Assembly: GCF_008000995.1 (NCBI RefSeq) | Contig: NZ_CP042828.1 | Coordinates: 1,364,001 to 1,428,000, forward strand | Length of the DNA: 64,000 nucleotides | DNA from: Ruania zhangjianzhongii | Lineage (GTDB): Bacteria; Actinomycetota; Actinomycetes; Actinomycetales; Beutenbergiaceae | Reading direction: 5' to 3' | Position numbers and translations under genes: made by a program | Notes under the pieces: generated by a model | What the model was told of the DNA's origin: nothing | Databases searched by the model: none | Seen by the model: the letters and a program-made list of their open reading frames with translations, nothing else | Part shown: piece by piece, positions 9,503 to 17,950 of the stretch | How positions within the stretch are numbered: position 1 is the first letter of the stretch | How the letters are laid out: each line of letters begins with the position of its first letter

Positions 9503-9880
9503 ATGGAGCCGTTGTCCGAGGAGCAGACCGTCAAGATCGTGGCGATGGCGATGGACCTCGCGCGGGAGGGGCGCACGGCAGAGTTGCTGGAGTTCGTCGA
9601 CCATGGACTGCCGGTCGACTCCCAGGACGGGGAGGGCAACACTGCGCTGATGCTGGCTGCCTATCGTGGGCATCCCGAGACGGTGCGTGCCCTCCTCGAG
9701 CGTGGAGCCGATGTCGATCTGTGCAACAACCGCGGCCAGTCACCGATCGCGGGTGCGTTGTTCAAGGGCGAGGACGAGGTGGTCACGGTGCTGCTGGCTG
9801 CTGGAGCAGACCTCGATGCCGGCACCCCGAGTGCTCGGGCAGCCGCGGAGATGTTCGGGCGGGGGCACCTGCTCGAGTAG
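9503..9880 (+). CDS. Ankyrin-repeat protein next to catalase
   Basis: A 125-residue protein, mostly ankyrin repeats: GNTALMLAAYRGHPETVRALLERGADVD and the following NNRGQSPIAGALFKGEDEVVTVLLAAGADLD are two clear repeats, with a degenerate third. The frame is open back to 9362, but MEPLSEEQ at 9503 is the better start because the upstream part is non-conserved-looking and overlaps the ssrA terminator. It converges with katA, sharing a terminator hairpin. Ankyrin genes adjacent to catalase genes are known (ankB-katB in Pseudomonas, where the ankyrin protein supports catalase activity); a similar helper role here is inference. Confidence 0.8.
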   Translation: MEPLSEEQTVKIVAMAMDLAREGRTAELLEFVDHGLPVDSQDGEGNTALMLAAYRGHPETVRALLERGADVDLCNNRGQSPIAGALFKGEDEVVTVLLAAGADLDAGTPSARAAAEMFGRGHLLE

Positions 9881-9931
9881 TTCGGAGGTGACGGCGCGCC
9901 TTGGCGTAGGCCGAGGACGTGGCACACAGGA

Positions 9932-9965
9932 CGGAGCCCGGACGACCACGGTCGTCCGGGCTCCG
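9932..9965. terminator. Bidirectional terminator between ankyrin gene and katA
   Basis: Perfect 16-bp inverted repeat (CGGAGCCCGGACGACC and complement) around a 2-nt loop, between two convergent genes; it can serve both strands. Confidence 0.8.
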
Positions 9966-9994
9966 CTGTTGCGTGGCGCTAGGGCCTGAGGACG

Positions 9995-11506
9995 TCAGGC
10001 GTTGGTAGCGTCGTTGTCCGGGTTGGGCTCGGTGTCGTCGAGCGTGCCGGCGGCAAGAGCGTCGATCGCGCGGCGTACACCGGCACCGTAGGCCGGGTCG
10101 GCCTGCGTGGCGTTGGCGATGTGCCGCTCGACCGTTGCCTCGGATGCGCCCTGGATCGCGCGGGCGGTGTTGGCAAACAGACGGCGCTGCTCTTCCGGGC
10201 TCATCAGTCGGAAGAGGTTGCCGGGCTGCTCGAAGTAGTTGTCGTCGTCCTCGCGGAAGTTGAACCGGTCCGCATAGCCGCCAACCGCAACGCCTGGCTC
10301 CCGGTAGGAAGGGTCAGCCTCGAAGCGGGAGTAGGAGTTGGGTGTGTAGCCGGGCGTCGAGCCCTGGTTGCCGTCCATCCGGCCCTGACCATCGCGGTGG
10401 TAGGTGTTGACCATCTTGGCGCCGCGCGGGTAGTTCACCGGGATCTGGTGGTGGTTGACACCCAGGCGGTAGCGGGCGGCATCACCGTAGGAGAACAGCC
10501 GTCCCTGCAGCATCTTGTCGGGAGAGAAGCCGATACCGGGCACGACGTTCGCCGGGGTGAAGGCGACCTGCTCGACGTCCTGGAAGTAGTTCTCCGGGTT
10601 GCGGTTGAGCTCGAACTCGCCGACCTGGATGAGCGGGAACTCCTGCTGCGACCAGATCTTGGTGAGGTCGAAGGGATTGACCCGGTGAGAGTCGGCCTGT
10701 TCCGGTGTCATCACCTGGATGTACATCGTCCACTTGGGGAAGTCGCTCCGCTCGATGGCCTCGTACAGGTCGCGCTGGGCGGACTCGCGGTCCTCGGCGA
10801 CGACGGCTGCGGCCTCGGCGTCGGTCAGGTTCTTGATGCCCTGCTGAGTCTTGAAGTGCATCATGACATAGACGCGCTCGCCCTCCGCGTTGATCATCGA
10901 GTACGCGTGGGAGCTGAAGCCGTGCATGTGCCGGTAGCTGGCCGGGATGCCGCGGTCACCCATGACGTAGGTGACCTGGTGCAGGGCCTCGGGCAGGTTG
11001 GTCCAGAAGTCCCAGTTGTTCTCCGCCGAGCGCAGGTTGGTGCGCGGGTCCCGCTTCACAGCGCGGTTGAGGTCTGGGAAGTGGTGGGCGTCCCGGAGGA
11101 AGAAGACCGGGGTGTTGTTGCCGACCATGTCCCAGTTTCCCTCTTCGGTGAAGAAGCGAAGGGCGAAGCCGCGGATATCGCGCTCGGCATCGGCCGCACC
11201 ACGCTCACCGGCAACGGTGGAGAAGCGAGCGAACATCTCGGTCTGTTTGCCGACTTCGGAGAAGATCGCCGCGCGGGAGTGCTGGGTGATGTCATGGGTG
11301 ACGGTGAAGGTGCCCCAGGCGCCCGACCCCTTGGCGTGCATGCGACGCTCGGGGATGACCTCGCGGTCGAAGTGCGCCAGCTTCTCCAGGAACCAGACGT
11401 CCTGCAGCAGCATCGGCCCACGGGGCCCGGCCGTCACGGCATTGTCGTTGTCCCAGACCGGTGCGCCGGCGGCGGTGGTCATGGGCTGGGTGTTGTCGGT
11501 AGTCAT
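9995..11506 (-). CDS. katA: Monofunctional haem catalase
   Basis: Disproportionates hydrogen peroxide in the cytoplasm. With 503 residues it is a small-subunit catalase. Seen are the distal histidine region ([14 protein letters not shown]), the haem-pocket segment ([11 protein letters not shown]) and the proximal tyrosine motif [14 protein letters not shown], and the NADPH-type fold length is normal. The frame is open to 11572, but the ATG at 11506 has a strong GGAGGAG site 6 nt upstream and starts 17 nt after the regulator stop, so it is the start used. It forms an operon with the Fur-family gene upstream and is probably repressed by it until peroxide stress. Confidence 0.95.
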   Translation of the reverse strand: MTTDNTQPMTTAAGAPVWDNDNAVTAGPRGPMLLQDVWFLEKLAHFDREVIPERRMHAKGSGAWGTFTVTHDITQHSRAAIFSEVGKQTEMFARFSTVAGERGAADAERDIRGFALRFFTEEGNWDMVGNNTPVFFLRDAHHFPDLNRAVKRDPRTNLRSAENNWDFWTNLPEALHQVTYVMGDRGIPASYRHMHGFSSHAYSMINAEGERVYVMMHFKTQQGIKNLTDAEAAAVVAEDRESAQRDLYEAIERSDFPKWTMYIQVMTPEQADSHRVNPFDLTKIWSQQEFPLIQVGEFELNRNPENYFQDVEQVAFTPANVVPGIGFSPDKMLQGRLFSYGDAARYRLGVNHHQIPVNYPRGAKMVNTYHRDGQGRMDGNQGSTPGYTPNSYSRFEADPSYREPGVAVGGYADRFNFREDDDNYFEQPGNLFRLMSPEEQRRLFANTARAIQGASEATVERHIANATQADPAYGAGVRRAIDALAAGTLDDTEPNPDNDATNA

Positions 11507-11523
11507 AGGGGCTCCTCCGTGTG

Positions 11524-11964
11524 TCAGGACGTTGGTTGGGTCTGGGTAGATTGCGTGGCGCACGATCGGCACGTACCCCAGAAGATGACCTCGGCGGCGT
11601 CGATGACGTAGCCGTGGTCATCACTGGCGGTCAGGCACGGGGCATGGCCCACCGTGCAGGCAACGTCGTTGACGTCGCCGCAGGTTCGGCACACGACATG
11701 GTGGTGGTTGTCGTCGCGGAGCAGCTCGAAGCGGCCGGGCGAGCCGTCCGGCTCGATCCGACGCAGGATGTGCGCATTGGTGAGCGCGTTCAGGATGTAG
11801 TAGACCGACTGGACCGTCACGGTCCCTAACCGTCCACGGACCGCTTCAAGGATCGTCTCGGCCGTCGAGTGGGGGTGAGCCTCGACCTCGGCGAGTACTG
11901 CCAGGCGCGGTGCCGTGACCCGAAGGTTGGCATTGCGCAACAGTTCGGCGGGTGCGAAGGACAT
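11524..11964 (-). CDS. furA: Fur-family peroxide regulator (FurA/CatR/PerR type)
   Basis: A 146-residue Fur-family repressor: N-terminal winged helix ([25 protein letters not shown] and [20 protein letters not shown]) and C-terminal metal domain with [10 protein letters not shown] and a second pair GTCRSC, the expected structural zinc CxxC sites. Being directly upstream of katA is the standard arrangement of FurA/CatR peroxide sensors in actinobacteria. The ATG follows a TAGACT hexamer by 6 nt, so the transcript is probably leaderless, and a TGAGCAACTCA palindrome lies in the promoter, suggesting autoregulation. Assignment to peroxide rather than iron sensing rests on the neighbour. Confidence 0.9.
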   Translation of the reverse strand: MSFAPAELLRNANLRVTAPRLAVLAEVEAHPHSTAETILEAVRGRLGTVTVQSVYYILNALTNAHILRRIEPDGSPGRFELLRDDNHHHVVCRTCGDVNDVACTVGHAPCLTASDDHGYVIDAAEVIFWGTCRSCATQSTQTQPTS

Positions 11965-11970
11965 AGGGAC

Positions 11971-11996
11971 AGTCTAGTCCATTTATGAGCAACTCA
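11971..11996 (-). promoter_or_regulatory. furA-katA promoter with palindromic operator candidate
   Basis: On the minus strand TAGACT (11976-11971) lies 6 nt before the furA ATG. An AT-rich stretch upstream contains the inverted repeat TGAG-CAA-CTCA (11986-11996), well placed to overlap the -35 region. FurA autoregulation at an AT-rich site is known in mycobacteria and streptomycetes; binding here is inferred. Confidence 0.45.
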
Positions 11997-12126
11997 ATAC
12001 TATGACTATATCCGCGGGGGTGGCTCACGTGCCTGGACGAAGGGATCAGGGCCTGTGTGTCTTCGCCAGCTCAGAGGCAGCTCGACCCTGCCCAGCAGTG
12101 AGTCGGATGCGTGCCGCCGCCACCAG

Positions 12127-12160
12127 GAAGCGCCGGGTACCTCGGGGTACCCGGCGCTTC
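12127..12160 (-). terminator. Terminator of the catabolic operon
   Basis: Perfect 15-bp inverted repeat (GAAGCGCCGGGTACC and complement) with loop TCGG, 37 nt beyond the stop of the hydantoinase-like gene. Confidence 0.75.
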
Positions 12161-12197
12161 TGCATCCGCACGCAGTCGACGAGGTGAGCTCGCGAGG

Positions 12198-13568
12198 CTA
12201 CGGCTGCGATCGGCGTCGATCGATAGCCCCCGCTCCGTAGATGAAGCGACCTGTGCGTGGGCTGGTTGGGTCCGCCTTCTCGGCGATGAGGGTGCCTCGC
12301 AGGTAGGTCTGCAGCACCGTGCCCTGTACCTCGCGGCCGTCGAACGGCGTCCAGCCCGCCTTGGAATGGACGTCTTCGTTGCGTAGCGTGCGGCGCGCCG
12401 CCGGGTCAACCAGCACGAGGTCGGCATCGGCGCCGACACCGATGCGCCCCTTGGCCGGCCAGAGTCCGTACTGCTGGGCCGGCGCCTCGGCGTATACCCG
12501 TGCGATGTCCTCGAACGAGAGATCTCCCCGCGCCGCTGCATCGATGAGGATCGCCATGGTGCTGTCCAGGCCCGGCAGCCCGAAGTGGGCGTTCCAGATC
12601 CCGCCGTCAGCCTTCTGTTCCAACGTCGAGGGTGCATGGTCGCTGGACATGTGCGTGAGCACCCCGGTTCGGAGCAGCTGCCACATCTCGGTCTCGTCGG
12701 TAGAGGTGCGCGAGCGGGCCGGCGGGGTGAACTTGCGCAGCGTGCCCTGCTCGAGAACTTCGTCCTCTCGCAGGAGGAAGTACTGCGGGCAGGCTTCGGC
12801 GGCAAGGCGTGCACCGCGGTCACGCTCGGAAGCGACGTACTGCGCCACTTCCTGGTTGCTGACGTGCGCGATCGTGGCTCGCGCTCCGGTGCGGCGCACG
12901 AGGAGGGCAGCGACCGCAACGGCCACGAGCTCGGCATCCCGGCTGCGCCAATCGATCAATATCCCGGCATCGTCCCGGCCCTCGGCCTGGAGTACCGTCT
13001 CGGCGTCTTCGGTCAGCGACTCGTCCTCGCAGTGCAGCAGACTAACGGCGCCCTCCAAAGCGGTTGCCGCGAGGTGCGTCTTGAGCGCCGCCGCGGTGTG
13101 CCCTGGTACACCGTGCGTGGTGCAGGTGAACACTTTGAAGAATGTGATGCCTGCGCGCCACAGGTCCCGGACTGCATCCGCCCGTCCCGGCCATGCGTGG
13201 GCAGCGAGTCCGTAATCCACGTGTGAGCGCCCGTCGAGATGGTCGATCTTGCGGTGCAGATCATCGACGGTGCGTACGGGGGCGCCATGGGTGTGCTCGA
13301 CGATCGAGGTGACGCCCGATGCGGCGGCCGCTCGCGTTCCGGAAGGGAAGTCCTCGCGCTCTGGTGCTCCCGGGTCCATCAGGTGGACATGGGTATCGAC
13401 ACCGCCTGGCAGCACGAGCAGCCCGGAGGCGTCGACAACCCGCTCGGCATGCGGCGTCGAGGTGTCCAGTTGCACGATGCGGCCGTGGCGGACGCCGATG
13501 TTCAGTCGCCGCCTGCCCGTCGGCGTGACGACGGTTCCGCCAGCGAGGAGAAGATCGAGCTCAGCCAT
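12198..13568 (-). CDS. Hydantoinase/allantoinase-like cyclic amidohydrolase
   Basis: Predicted zinc hydrolase that opens a cyclic amide or ureide ring. All metal ligands of the dihydropyrimidinase superfamily are visible in 456 residues: H60 and H62 (DTHVHL), the lysine to be carbamylated K145 (FFKVFT), H179 (LLHCEDE), H235 (IAHVSN) and D310 (SSDHAPS). The N- and C-terminal beta-sandwich parts are present. It is the last gene of a six-gene operon, 9 nt after the aldehyde dehydrogenase. Substrate (hydantoin, dihydropyrimidine, allantoin or another ureide) cannot be fixed from sequence; I lean to allantoinase/dihydroorotase-like proteins because of the DTHVHLMDPGAPEREDF segment. Confidence 0.85.
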   Translation of the reverse strand: MAELDLLLAGGTVVTPTGRRRLNIGVRHGRIVQLDTSTPHAERVVDASGLLVLPGGVDTHVHLMDPGAPEREDFPSGTRAAAASGVTSIVEHTHGAPVRTVDDLHRKIDHLDGRSHVDYGLAAHAWPGRADAVRDLWRAGITFFKVFTCTTHGVPGHTAAALKTHLAATALEGAVSLLHCEDESLTEDAETVLQAEGRDDAGILIDWRSRDAELVAVAVAALLVRRTGARATIAHVSNQEVAQYVASERDRGARLAAEACPQYFLLREDEVLEQGTLRKFTPPARSRTSTDETEMWQLLRTGVLTHMSSDHAPSTLEQKADGGIWNAHFGLPGLDSTMAILIDAAARGDLSFEDIARVYAEAPAQQYGLWPAKGRIGVGADADLVLVDPAARRTLRNEDVHSKAGWTPFDGREVQGTVLQTYLRGTLIAEKADPTSPRTGRFIYGAGAIDRRRSQP

Positions 13569-13577
13569 GACACTCCC

Positions 13578-15074
13578 TCATGAGTAGCGCACGTCCTCGA
13601 CGCTGCCGAACCAGTCGAACGGCTCTTCCGAGGTGTTGATGATGATGCTCTGCGGGCGGGTGTACGCCTCGAAGGCCTCAAGCCCGTTCTCCGAGCCGAT
13701 ACCGCTGGCCTTGAAGCCGCCCCAAGGGGACGCGGGGTCGATCCTGTGATGGTCGTTGACCCAGACGATTCCGATGTCCAGGCTCTGGCCCACCCGGATC
13801 GAACGTCCCACGTCGTTCGTCCACACCGAGCCGGCCAGACCGAACGGTGAGTCGTTCGCCTGCCGAATTGCATCCTGCTCGGAGTCGAAGGGAGCGACGA
13901 GAGAGACCGGGCCGAAGACCTCGTCGTGCCAGAGGTCATGGTCGTGGGCGACGTCGGCAACGATCGTGGGCTCGTAGAACCAGCCCTTCTGCAGGTGTGC
14001 GCCGGACGGAATGCGCCCTCCGGCAAGCACTGTGGCTCCCTGCTCGCGAGCCCGATCGACGGCGCCCGCCGTTTTGGAGCGCTGGGCCTCGGATACCAAG
14101 GGACCCACCTGGGTGTGCAGATCGAGCGGGTCGCCGAGGCGCAGCTTGCGAGTGCGTTCGACGAGCCTGGCGACGAACGGTTCGTAGATCTGGCGGGCGA
14201 CGAGGATGCGTGCCCCTTGTACGCAGGTCTGACCGGTCGCGATGAACGCAGCGAACAGTGCCCCCGCGACGGCCTGGTCGATGTCGACGTCGTCGAACAC
14301 GAGCACTGGTGCTTTCCCACCGAGCTCCGCAGTGACCGGAATGAGCGAACGGCCGGCGCTAGCGGCGATGACCCGGCCGGTCTCGGTGCCGCCGGTGACG
14401 TCGAGCTTGGCCAGCCCTGGATGTTCGGTGAGCGCCTTGCCGGTTGTCCGTCCGAGTCCCGGCACGAAATTCACCACACCGGCGGGGACGCCAGCTTCTT
14501 CGAGGAGTTTGACGAGGAGCCCGGGAACGACGGGGCCCAGCTCACTGGGTTTGATGACGAGCGAGTTTCCCGCGGCGAGCGAGACACCGACCTTCTTCAT
14601 CGTGATGAGCAGCGGGTGATTCCATGGCGTGATCAGGCCGACGACACCGAGCGGCACTCTGCGGACGACATTGAGGTGGTCCGCGCCGAAGTCGGGGCTG
14701 GTGCCCTGAGCCGTCTGGGCGACAGCACCGAAATACTCGAGCCACTCGGGCAGCCGCTTGAGCTGGGCCCGCATCTCGCGAAGCGTCCGGCCGATCTGCC
14801 GCGTCTCCAGCCGGGCGTACTCGTCGATCCGCTCGGCCAGCATCCCCGAGGCCCGGTTCAACACCTTCGCGCGCTCGCGCGCCGGCATGCTGCGCCAGCG
14901 ACCGTCCTCGAACGCGGCGCGTGCTGCCTCGACGGCCCGGTCAATATCATCGGCAGTGCCGTCGGCGACGTCGTAGAGCGGCTCGCCGGTCGTCGGGTTG
15001 ACGACGGTGAAGGTCCCGCCGTCACTCGCTGGACGCTCGCGTCCGTCGATGTGCAACAGGACGGACTCGGTCAT
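13578..15074 (-). CDS. NAD(P)-dependent aldehyde dehydrogenase
   Basis: Oxidises an aldehyde to the acid; 498 residues, normal for the superfamily. Key residues are seen: the PWNHP oxyanion asparagine (about 152), K175 (IKPSE), general base E250 (ELGGKAP) and nucleophile C284 (GQTCVQGARI). The start ATGA overlaps the stop of the preceding amidohydrolase by 4 nt, which implies translational coupling within the operon. The closest general types are betaine-aldehyde, aminomuconate-semialdehyde or phenylacetaldehyde dehydrogenases; no single one is favoured by motifs I can judge. Confidence 0.92.
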   Translation of the reverse strand: MTESVLLHIDGRERPASDGGTFTVVNPTTGEPLYDVADGTADDIDRAVEAARAAFEDGRWRSMPARERAKVLNRASGMLAERIDEYARLETRQIGRTLREMRAQLKRLPEWLEYFGAVAQTAQGTSPDFGADHLNVVRRVPLGVVGLITPWNHPLLITMKKVGVSLAAGNSLVIKPSELGPVVPGLLVKLLEEAGVPAGVVNFVPGLGRTTGKALTEHPGLAKLDVTGGTETGRVIAASAGRSLIPVTAELGGKAPVLVFDDVDIDQAVAGALFAAFIATGQTCVQGARILVARQIYEPFVARLVERTRKLRLGDPLDLHTQVGPLVSEAQRSKTAGAVDRAREQGATVLAGGRIPSGAHLQKGWFYEPTIVADVAHDHDLWHDEVFGPVSLVAPFDSEQDAIRQANDSPFGLAGSVWTNDVGRSIRVGQSLDIGIVWVNDHHRIDPASPWGGFKASGIGSENGLEAFEAYTRPQSIIINTSEEPFDWFGSVEDVRYS

Positions 15075-16057
15075 CGGGGGGCTCCGTTCAGATTGAAGAG
15101 TCGTGTGGCGTTCTCCGACGACACGGCGGTGCGGCCGGCGGCATCCGTCACCTGCTCCGGAAACGTCCCGCCGGCCATGTCGAAGGGAATGTCGGTACCG
15201 AACATGACCCGGTCGGCGCCGACGCGCTGGATCAGCCAGTCGGTCGACTCGCGGCTGTGGGTCAAGGTGTCGTAGTGGAAGCGGCGAAGATACTCGCTCG
15301 GTGGCCGGCGCGGCCTCTTCGCCTCCGGGCGGACGCGGTGTCCGTGGTCGAGTCGGCCGATCTGGAACGGCAGGTGTCCGCCGCCGTGCACGAGCACCAC
15401 CTTGAGATCGGGGAGCTCGTCGAGGATCCCGGAGAAGATGAGGCGAGAGGCGGCAACCGCGGTCTGCCAGGGGTTGCCCTGCAGGTTCGTCAGGTAGTAG
15501 TCATCGAGATCGGGTGAGGAACCGACGTAGTACGGGTGCAGCACCAGAGGAACATCGAGCTCCACGGCCGCCTCGAGCACCGGCCGGAGAGATGGATCGT
15601 CGAGCGGCACGCCCTCGACGTGCGGGCCGATCTGCGCCCCGCGCATCCCGAGTGTCGTGACGGTCCGCCGCAACTCCTTCGCCGCGTCGTCCGGGCTTTG
15701 CATCGGTAGGTTCGCGAGCCCGAAGAACCGACCACGGCCTTGGTCGACCATCGCAGCGACTGCATCATTGATCGTGCGCGCGGCCGCCGCGGCGCCTTCG
15801 ACCTCCGTCCAGTAGAGAAAGAGGGGCGGGGCAACGGAGATCACCGAGATGTCGGTCCCGGCGGCGTCCATGCTGGCCAGGCGCGCTTCGACGTCGAAGA
15901 ACTCTTGGACCAGCGGGTACCGGTAGCCCTGCCGGTGCACAACGACCGGGCTGTCGCCGTTCTCCTCGATGCGAATGCCGTCGGGTGCGGTGCCTTGGCG
16001 CATCGCCGCCACGAGATTCGGTGGGATGACGTGTCCGTGGGTGTCGATGACGGTCAC
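15071..16057 (-). CDS. Amidohydrolase-2 family (ACMSD-like) hydrolase or decarboxylase
   Basis: A 328-residue TIM-barrel metalloenzyme. The N-terminal HxH (H7, H9 in DTHGHV), a mid-barrel histidine (LVLHPYYVG) and a late Asp (MFGTDIPFD) match the aminocarboxymuconate-semialdehyde decarboxylase / gamma-resorcylate decarboxylase family, which uses one zinc for non-oxidative decarboxylation, though some members are hydrolases. It overlaps both neighbours by 4 nt (isochorismatase-like upstream, aldehyde dehydrogenase downstream). An ACMSD-like enzyme beside an aldehyde dehydrogenase recalls 2-aminophenol and tryptophan ring-cleavage routes, but no ring-cleaving dioxygenase is present. Confidence 0.85.
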   Translation of the reverse strand: MTVIDTHGHVIPPNLVAAMRQGTAPDGIRIEENGDSPVVVHRQGYRYPLVQEFFDVEARLASMDAAGTDISVISVAPPLFLYWTEVEGAAAAARTINDAVAAMVDQGRGRFFGLANLPMQSPDDAAKELRRTVTTLGMRGAQIGPHVEGVPLDDPSLRPVLEAAVELDVPLVLHPYYVGSSPDLDDYYLTNLQGNPWQTAVAASRLIFSGILDELPDLKVVLVHGGGHLPFQIGRLDHGHRVRPEAKRPRRPPSEYLRRFHYDTLTHSRESTDWLIQRVGADRVMFGTDIPFDMAGGTFPEQVTDAAGRTAVSSENATRLFNLNGAPR

Positions 16058-16674
16058 AGCGCCTCCAGGATCTCTTCTGCGGTTGCCACCCAGCCGAACG
16101 CCTGGCGGATGATGGCTAGTGCCGGCTCGTGCAAGGCCGGGTCCATCGTGTCGACGCAGTCGCTGACCACGATAGGGGCGTAGTCGCGGGCGTTGGCCGC
16201 CACAGTGGTCGCGAGCACGCAGCTGTTCGTGTTGACGCCGGTGAGAAGGAGAGTCCCTACCCCGCGAGAACGAAGCACGTGGTCGAGCTCGGTTGCGACG
16301 AACGAGTCGTACCGCTTCTTGTGCAGGATGACGATGTCGTGGTCAGGGTCGAGGATCTCGGGCACGACCACGAGGCCGTTACCTGAGACGAGTTGGTGGT
16401 TGAGGACGTTGGCCCGGGTGGCATCACCGCCGGCGACCTCGCTCCACCAGGGGTTCGAGGCGATCTCCTCTCGGCTGTGGTAGGCGGTGACCACGTGCAC
16501 GACGGGTAGCCCGTGGCTGCGTGCGCCGTCGACGAGCACTCGGTTCGCTTCGATGACTCGCGCCGCGGCGTCCGCAGAAAGGGGCATGGTCGCGACTGTG
16601 GGGTCCAGATGACCGGGATGCATGTCGATCGTGACGACCGCGGCGTTCGTCAAGGACTTCGGCAGGTTACTCAT
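16054..16674 (-). CDS. Isochorismatase-family cysteine hydrolase (amidase type)
   Basis: A 206-residue cysteine hydrolase with the family triad: D17 (VTIDMHPG), K119/K120 (LHKKRYDSF) and C152 (TNSCVLAT after the conserved GVNTNS loop). Members with this pattern include N-carbamoylsarcosine amidase, maleamate amidohydrolase and nicotinamidases. In an operon ending with a ring-opening cyclic amidohydrolase it could remove a carbamoyl or amide group from the opened product; this is inference. Its start overlaps the alpha/beta hydrolase stop by 8 nt. Confidence 0.85.
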   Translation of the reverse strand: MSNLPKSLTNAAVVTIDMHPGHLDPTVATMPLSADAAARVIEANRVLVDGARSHGLPVVHVVTAYHSREEIASNPWWSEVAGGDATRANVLNHQLVSGNGLVVVPEILDPDHDIVILHKKRYDSFVATELDHVLRSRGVGTLLLTGVNTNSCVLATTVAANARDYAPIVVSDCVDTMDPALHEPALAIIRQAFGWVATAEEILEAL

Positions 16675-17917
16675 CAGAGGTGCTCCTCGGCAGTGGTCGT
16701 TGTTCGATCTCGCCGGAGGGCATCACGTAGTCGATCCGCTCCTCGACAGGCTTTCCCTCGACGCGCTCGACGAGCCAGTCGGCGGCGTAGTTGATCCAGT
16801 TCGGTCCGGAGGCGACGGAGGGCGTCGGCATCGAGAGTGCGTGTCGCCCTTGCTGATACACGAGCATGGCCGCCGGGCTCGCGCAGTCTGCGACCAGGTC
16901 GTAGCTGTGCTCGATGGGGGAGAGCTCGTCGGCGTCACCGGCGACGACGAGCCATGGCACGCTCATCTGCGGCATGGCCGGACGCAGGTCGATCTGCTTC
17001 ACCATCTCGTCGAAGGCGTCCTCGTCGTTCTCCATCGCCGACATCCACATGTACCGGGCCTTGAAGCTCGGTGACGCCGCCTCGAAGATCGTGAAGCATC
17101 CGGGCTCGTGGCAGACGAGCCCGACCGCCGCACCGCGCAGGCTGGGCTGGGTTGCCGCGATCTGGGACATCCAGTAGGAGCCGAACGAGAGACCGAGCCC
17201 TACGACCTGGTTCTCGTCCACCTCGGGTCGTGAGCGGCACCACTGCATGAGTGCTTCACCGGCATCGACCCACGCTGTGGGGGTGAACGGCACCCCGCGG
17301 ATCGGTGCCTCACCCTGCCCGGGGCCGTCGAAGGAGAGCACGGCGAAACCCCGTTCCAGGAGCTTGTCACCGTAGAGGCTGACGTTCAGCTCCTTGGCTG
17401 CGTCCATTCCGCCGCAGTACAGCACAGTGCGAATCGGTTCACCCGAGTGGCCACGGGGCAGGTGCAGCCAGGCGGGGAGGTACGCATCGCCGAACGGGAT
17501 CTCCACCCGCTCGACGTGATGGTCCGCGAGACGGGCGTAGGCGGAGTAGGCCTCGTTCTTCAGATCATCGAGACGGACCAGCTCCTGCGTGGTCTCCCAG
17601 ATCGGCCACTCGGCCGTCGCGTAGAGGAGCGCCGCGTAGAAGTAGCTGTCCCGCGCAGTCTCGAGGTGGCCGGCGGACTCGGCGCTCTCGGCCGTGCGGC
17701 GACGATGCTCCGCCCGCTCGGTGAACACCGGGACGATATCCGCAAACTTCGTGATGCGCGCCGTCGCCACGGCGAACTCGCCGATGCCCTCCACTCCCAT
17801 CGGACGCACGGTGTAGGCGATACGGGGCTGGTCCCACTCAAAACCGTCCGTGCGCAGTACGGAGTCGATCATCCAGCGTTGCTCATGCCAGCGGCGTGGA
17901 CCTGATGGTCGCGTCAT
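16667..17917 (-). CDS. Alpha/beta hydrolase, 2,6-dihydropseudooxynicotine hydrolase-like
   Basis: A 416-residue hydrolase with a helical N-terminal domain (about 1-140) followed by the alpha/beta core. The nucleophile is S244 in GLGLSFGSYW; the acid lies in VAGDADELSP and the histidine in QGRHALSMP. Family members of this length include FrsA/YheT-like esterases and the C-C hydrolase of nicotine degradation. A strong GAGGAGGAG site precedes the ATG. It is the second gene of the operon, 33 nt after the MFS transporter. Whether it cuts an ester, an amide or a C-C bond is unknown. Confidence 0.8.
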   Translation of the reverse strand: MTRPSGPRRWHEQRWMIDSVLRTDGFEWDQPRIAYTVRPMGVEGIGEFAVATARITKFADIVPVFTERAEHRRRTAESAESAGHLETARDSYFYAALLYATAEWPIWETTQELVRLDDLKNEAYSAYARLADHHVERVEIPFGDAYLPAWLHLPRGHSGEPIRTVLYCGGMDAAKELNVSLYGDKLLERGFAVLSFDGPGQGEAPIRGVPFTPTAWVDAGEALMQWCRSRPEVDENQVVGLGLSFGSYWMSQIAATQPSLRGAAVGLVCHEPGCFTIFEAASPSFKARYMWMSAMENDEDAFDEMVKQIDLRPAMPQMSVPWLVVAGDADELSPIEHSYDLVADCASPAAMLVYQQGRHALSMPTPSVASGPNWINYAADWLVERVEGKPVEERIDYVMPSGEIEQRPLPRSTSDE

Positions 17918-17950
17918 CGTTGCTCCTCCTCGGTTGTCTCTCGTGTTCGG

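Noticed and set aside
8949-9880. ssrA 3' end as an integration site of a genomic island
   Set aside because: No integrase gene and no second copy of the ssrA end was seen in the window; the ankyrin and catalase genes look like ordinary chromosomal genes.
10121-11611. Long plus-strand frame antisense to katA
   Set aside because: No ribosome-binding site or family similarity; katA on the other strand has all catalase motifs.
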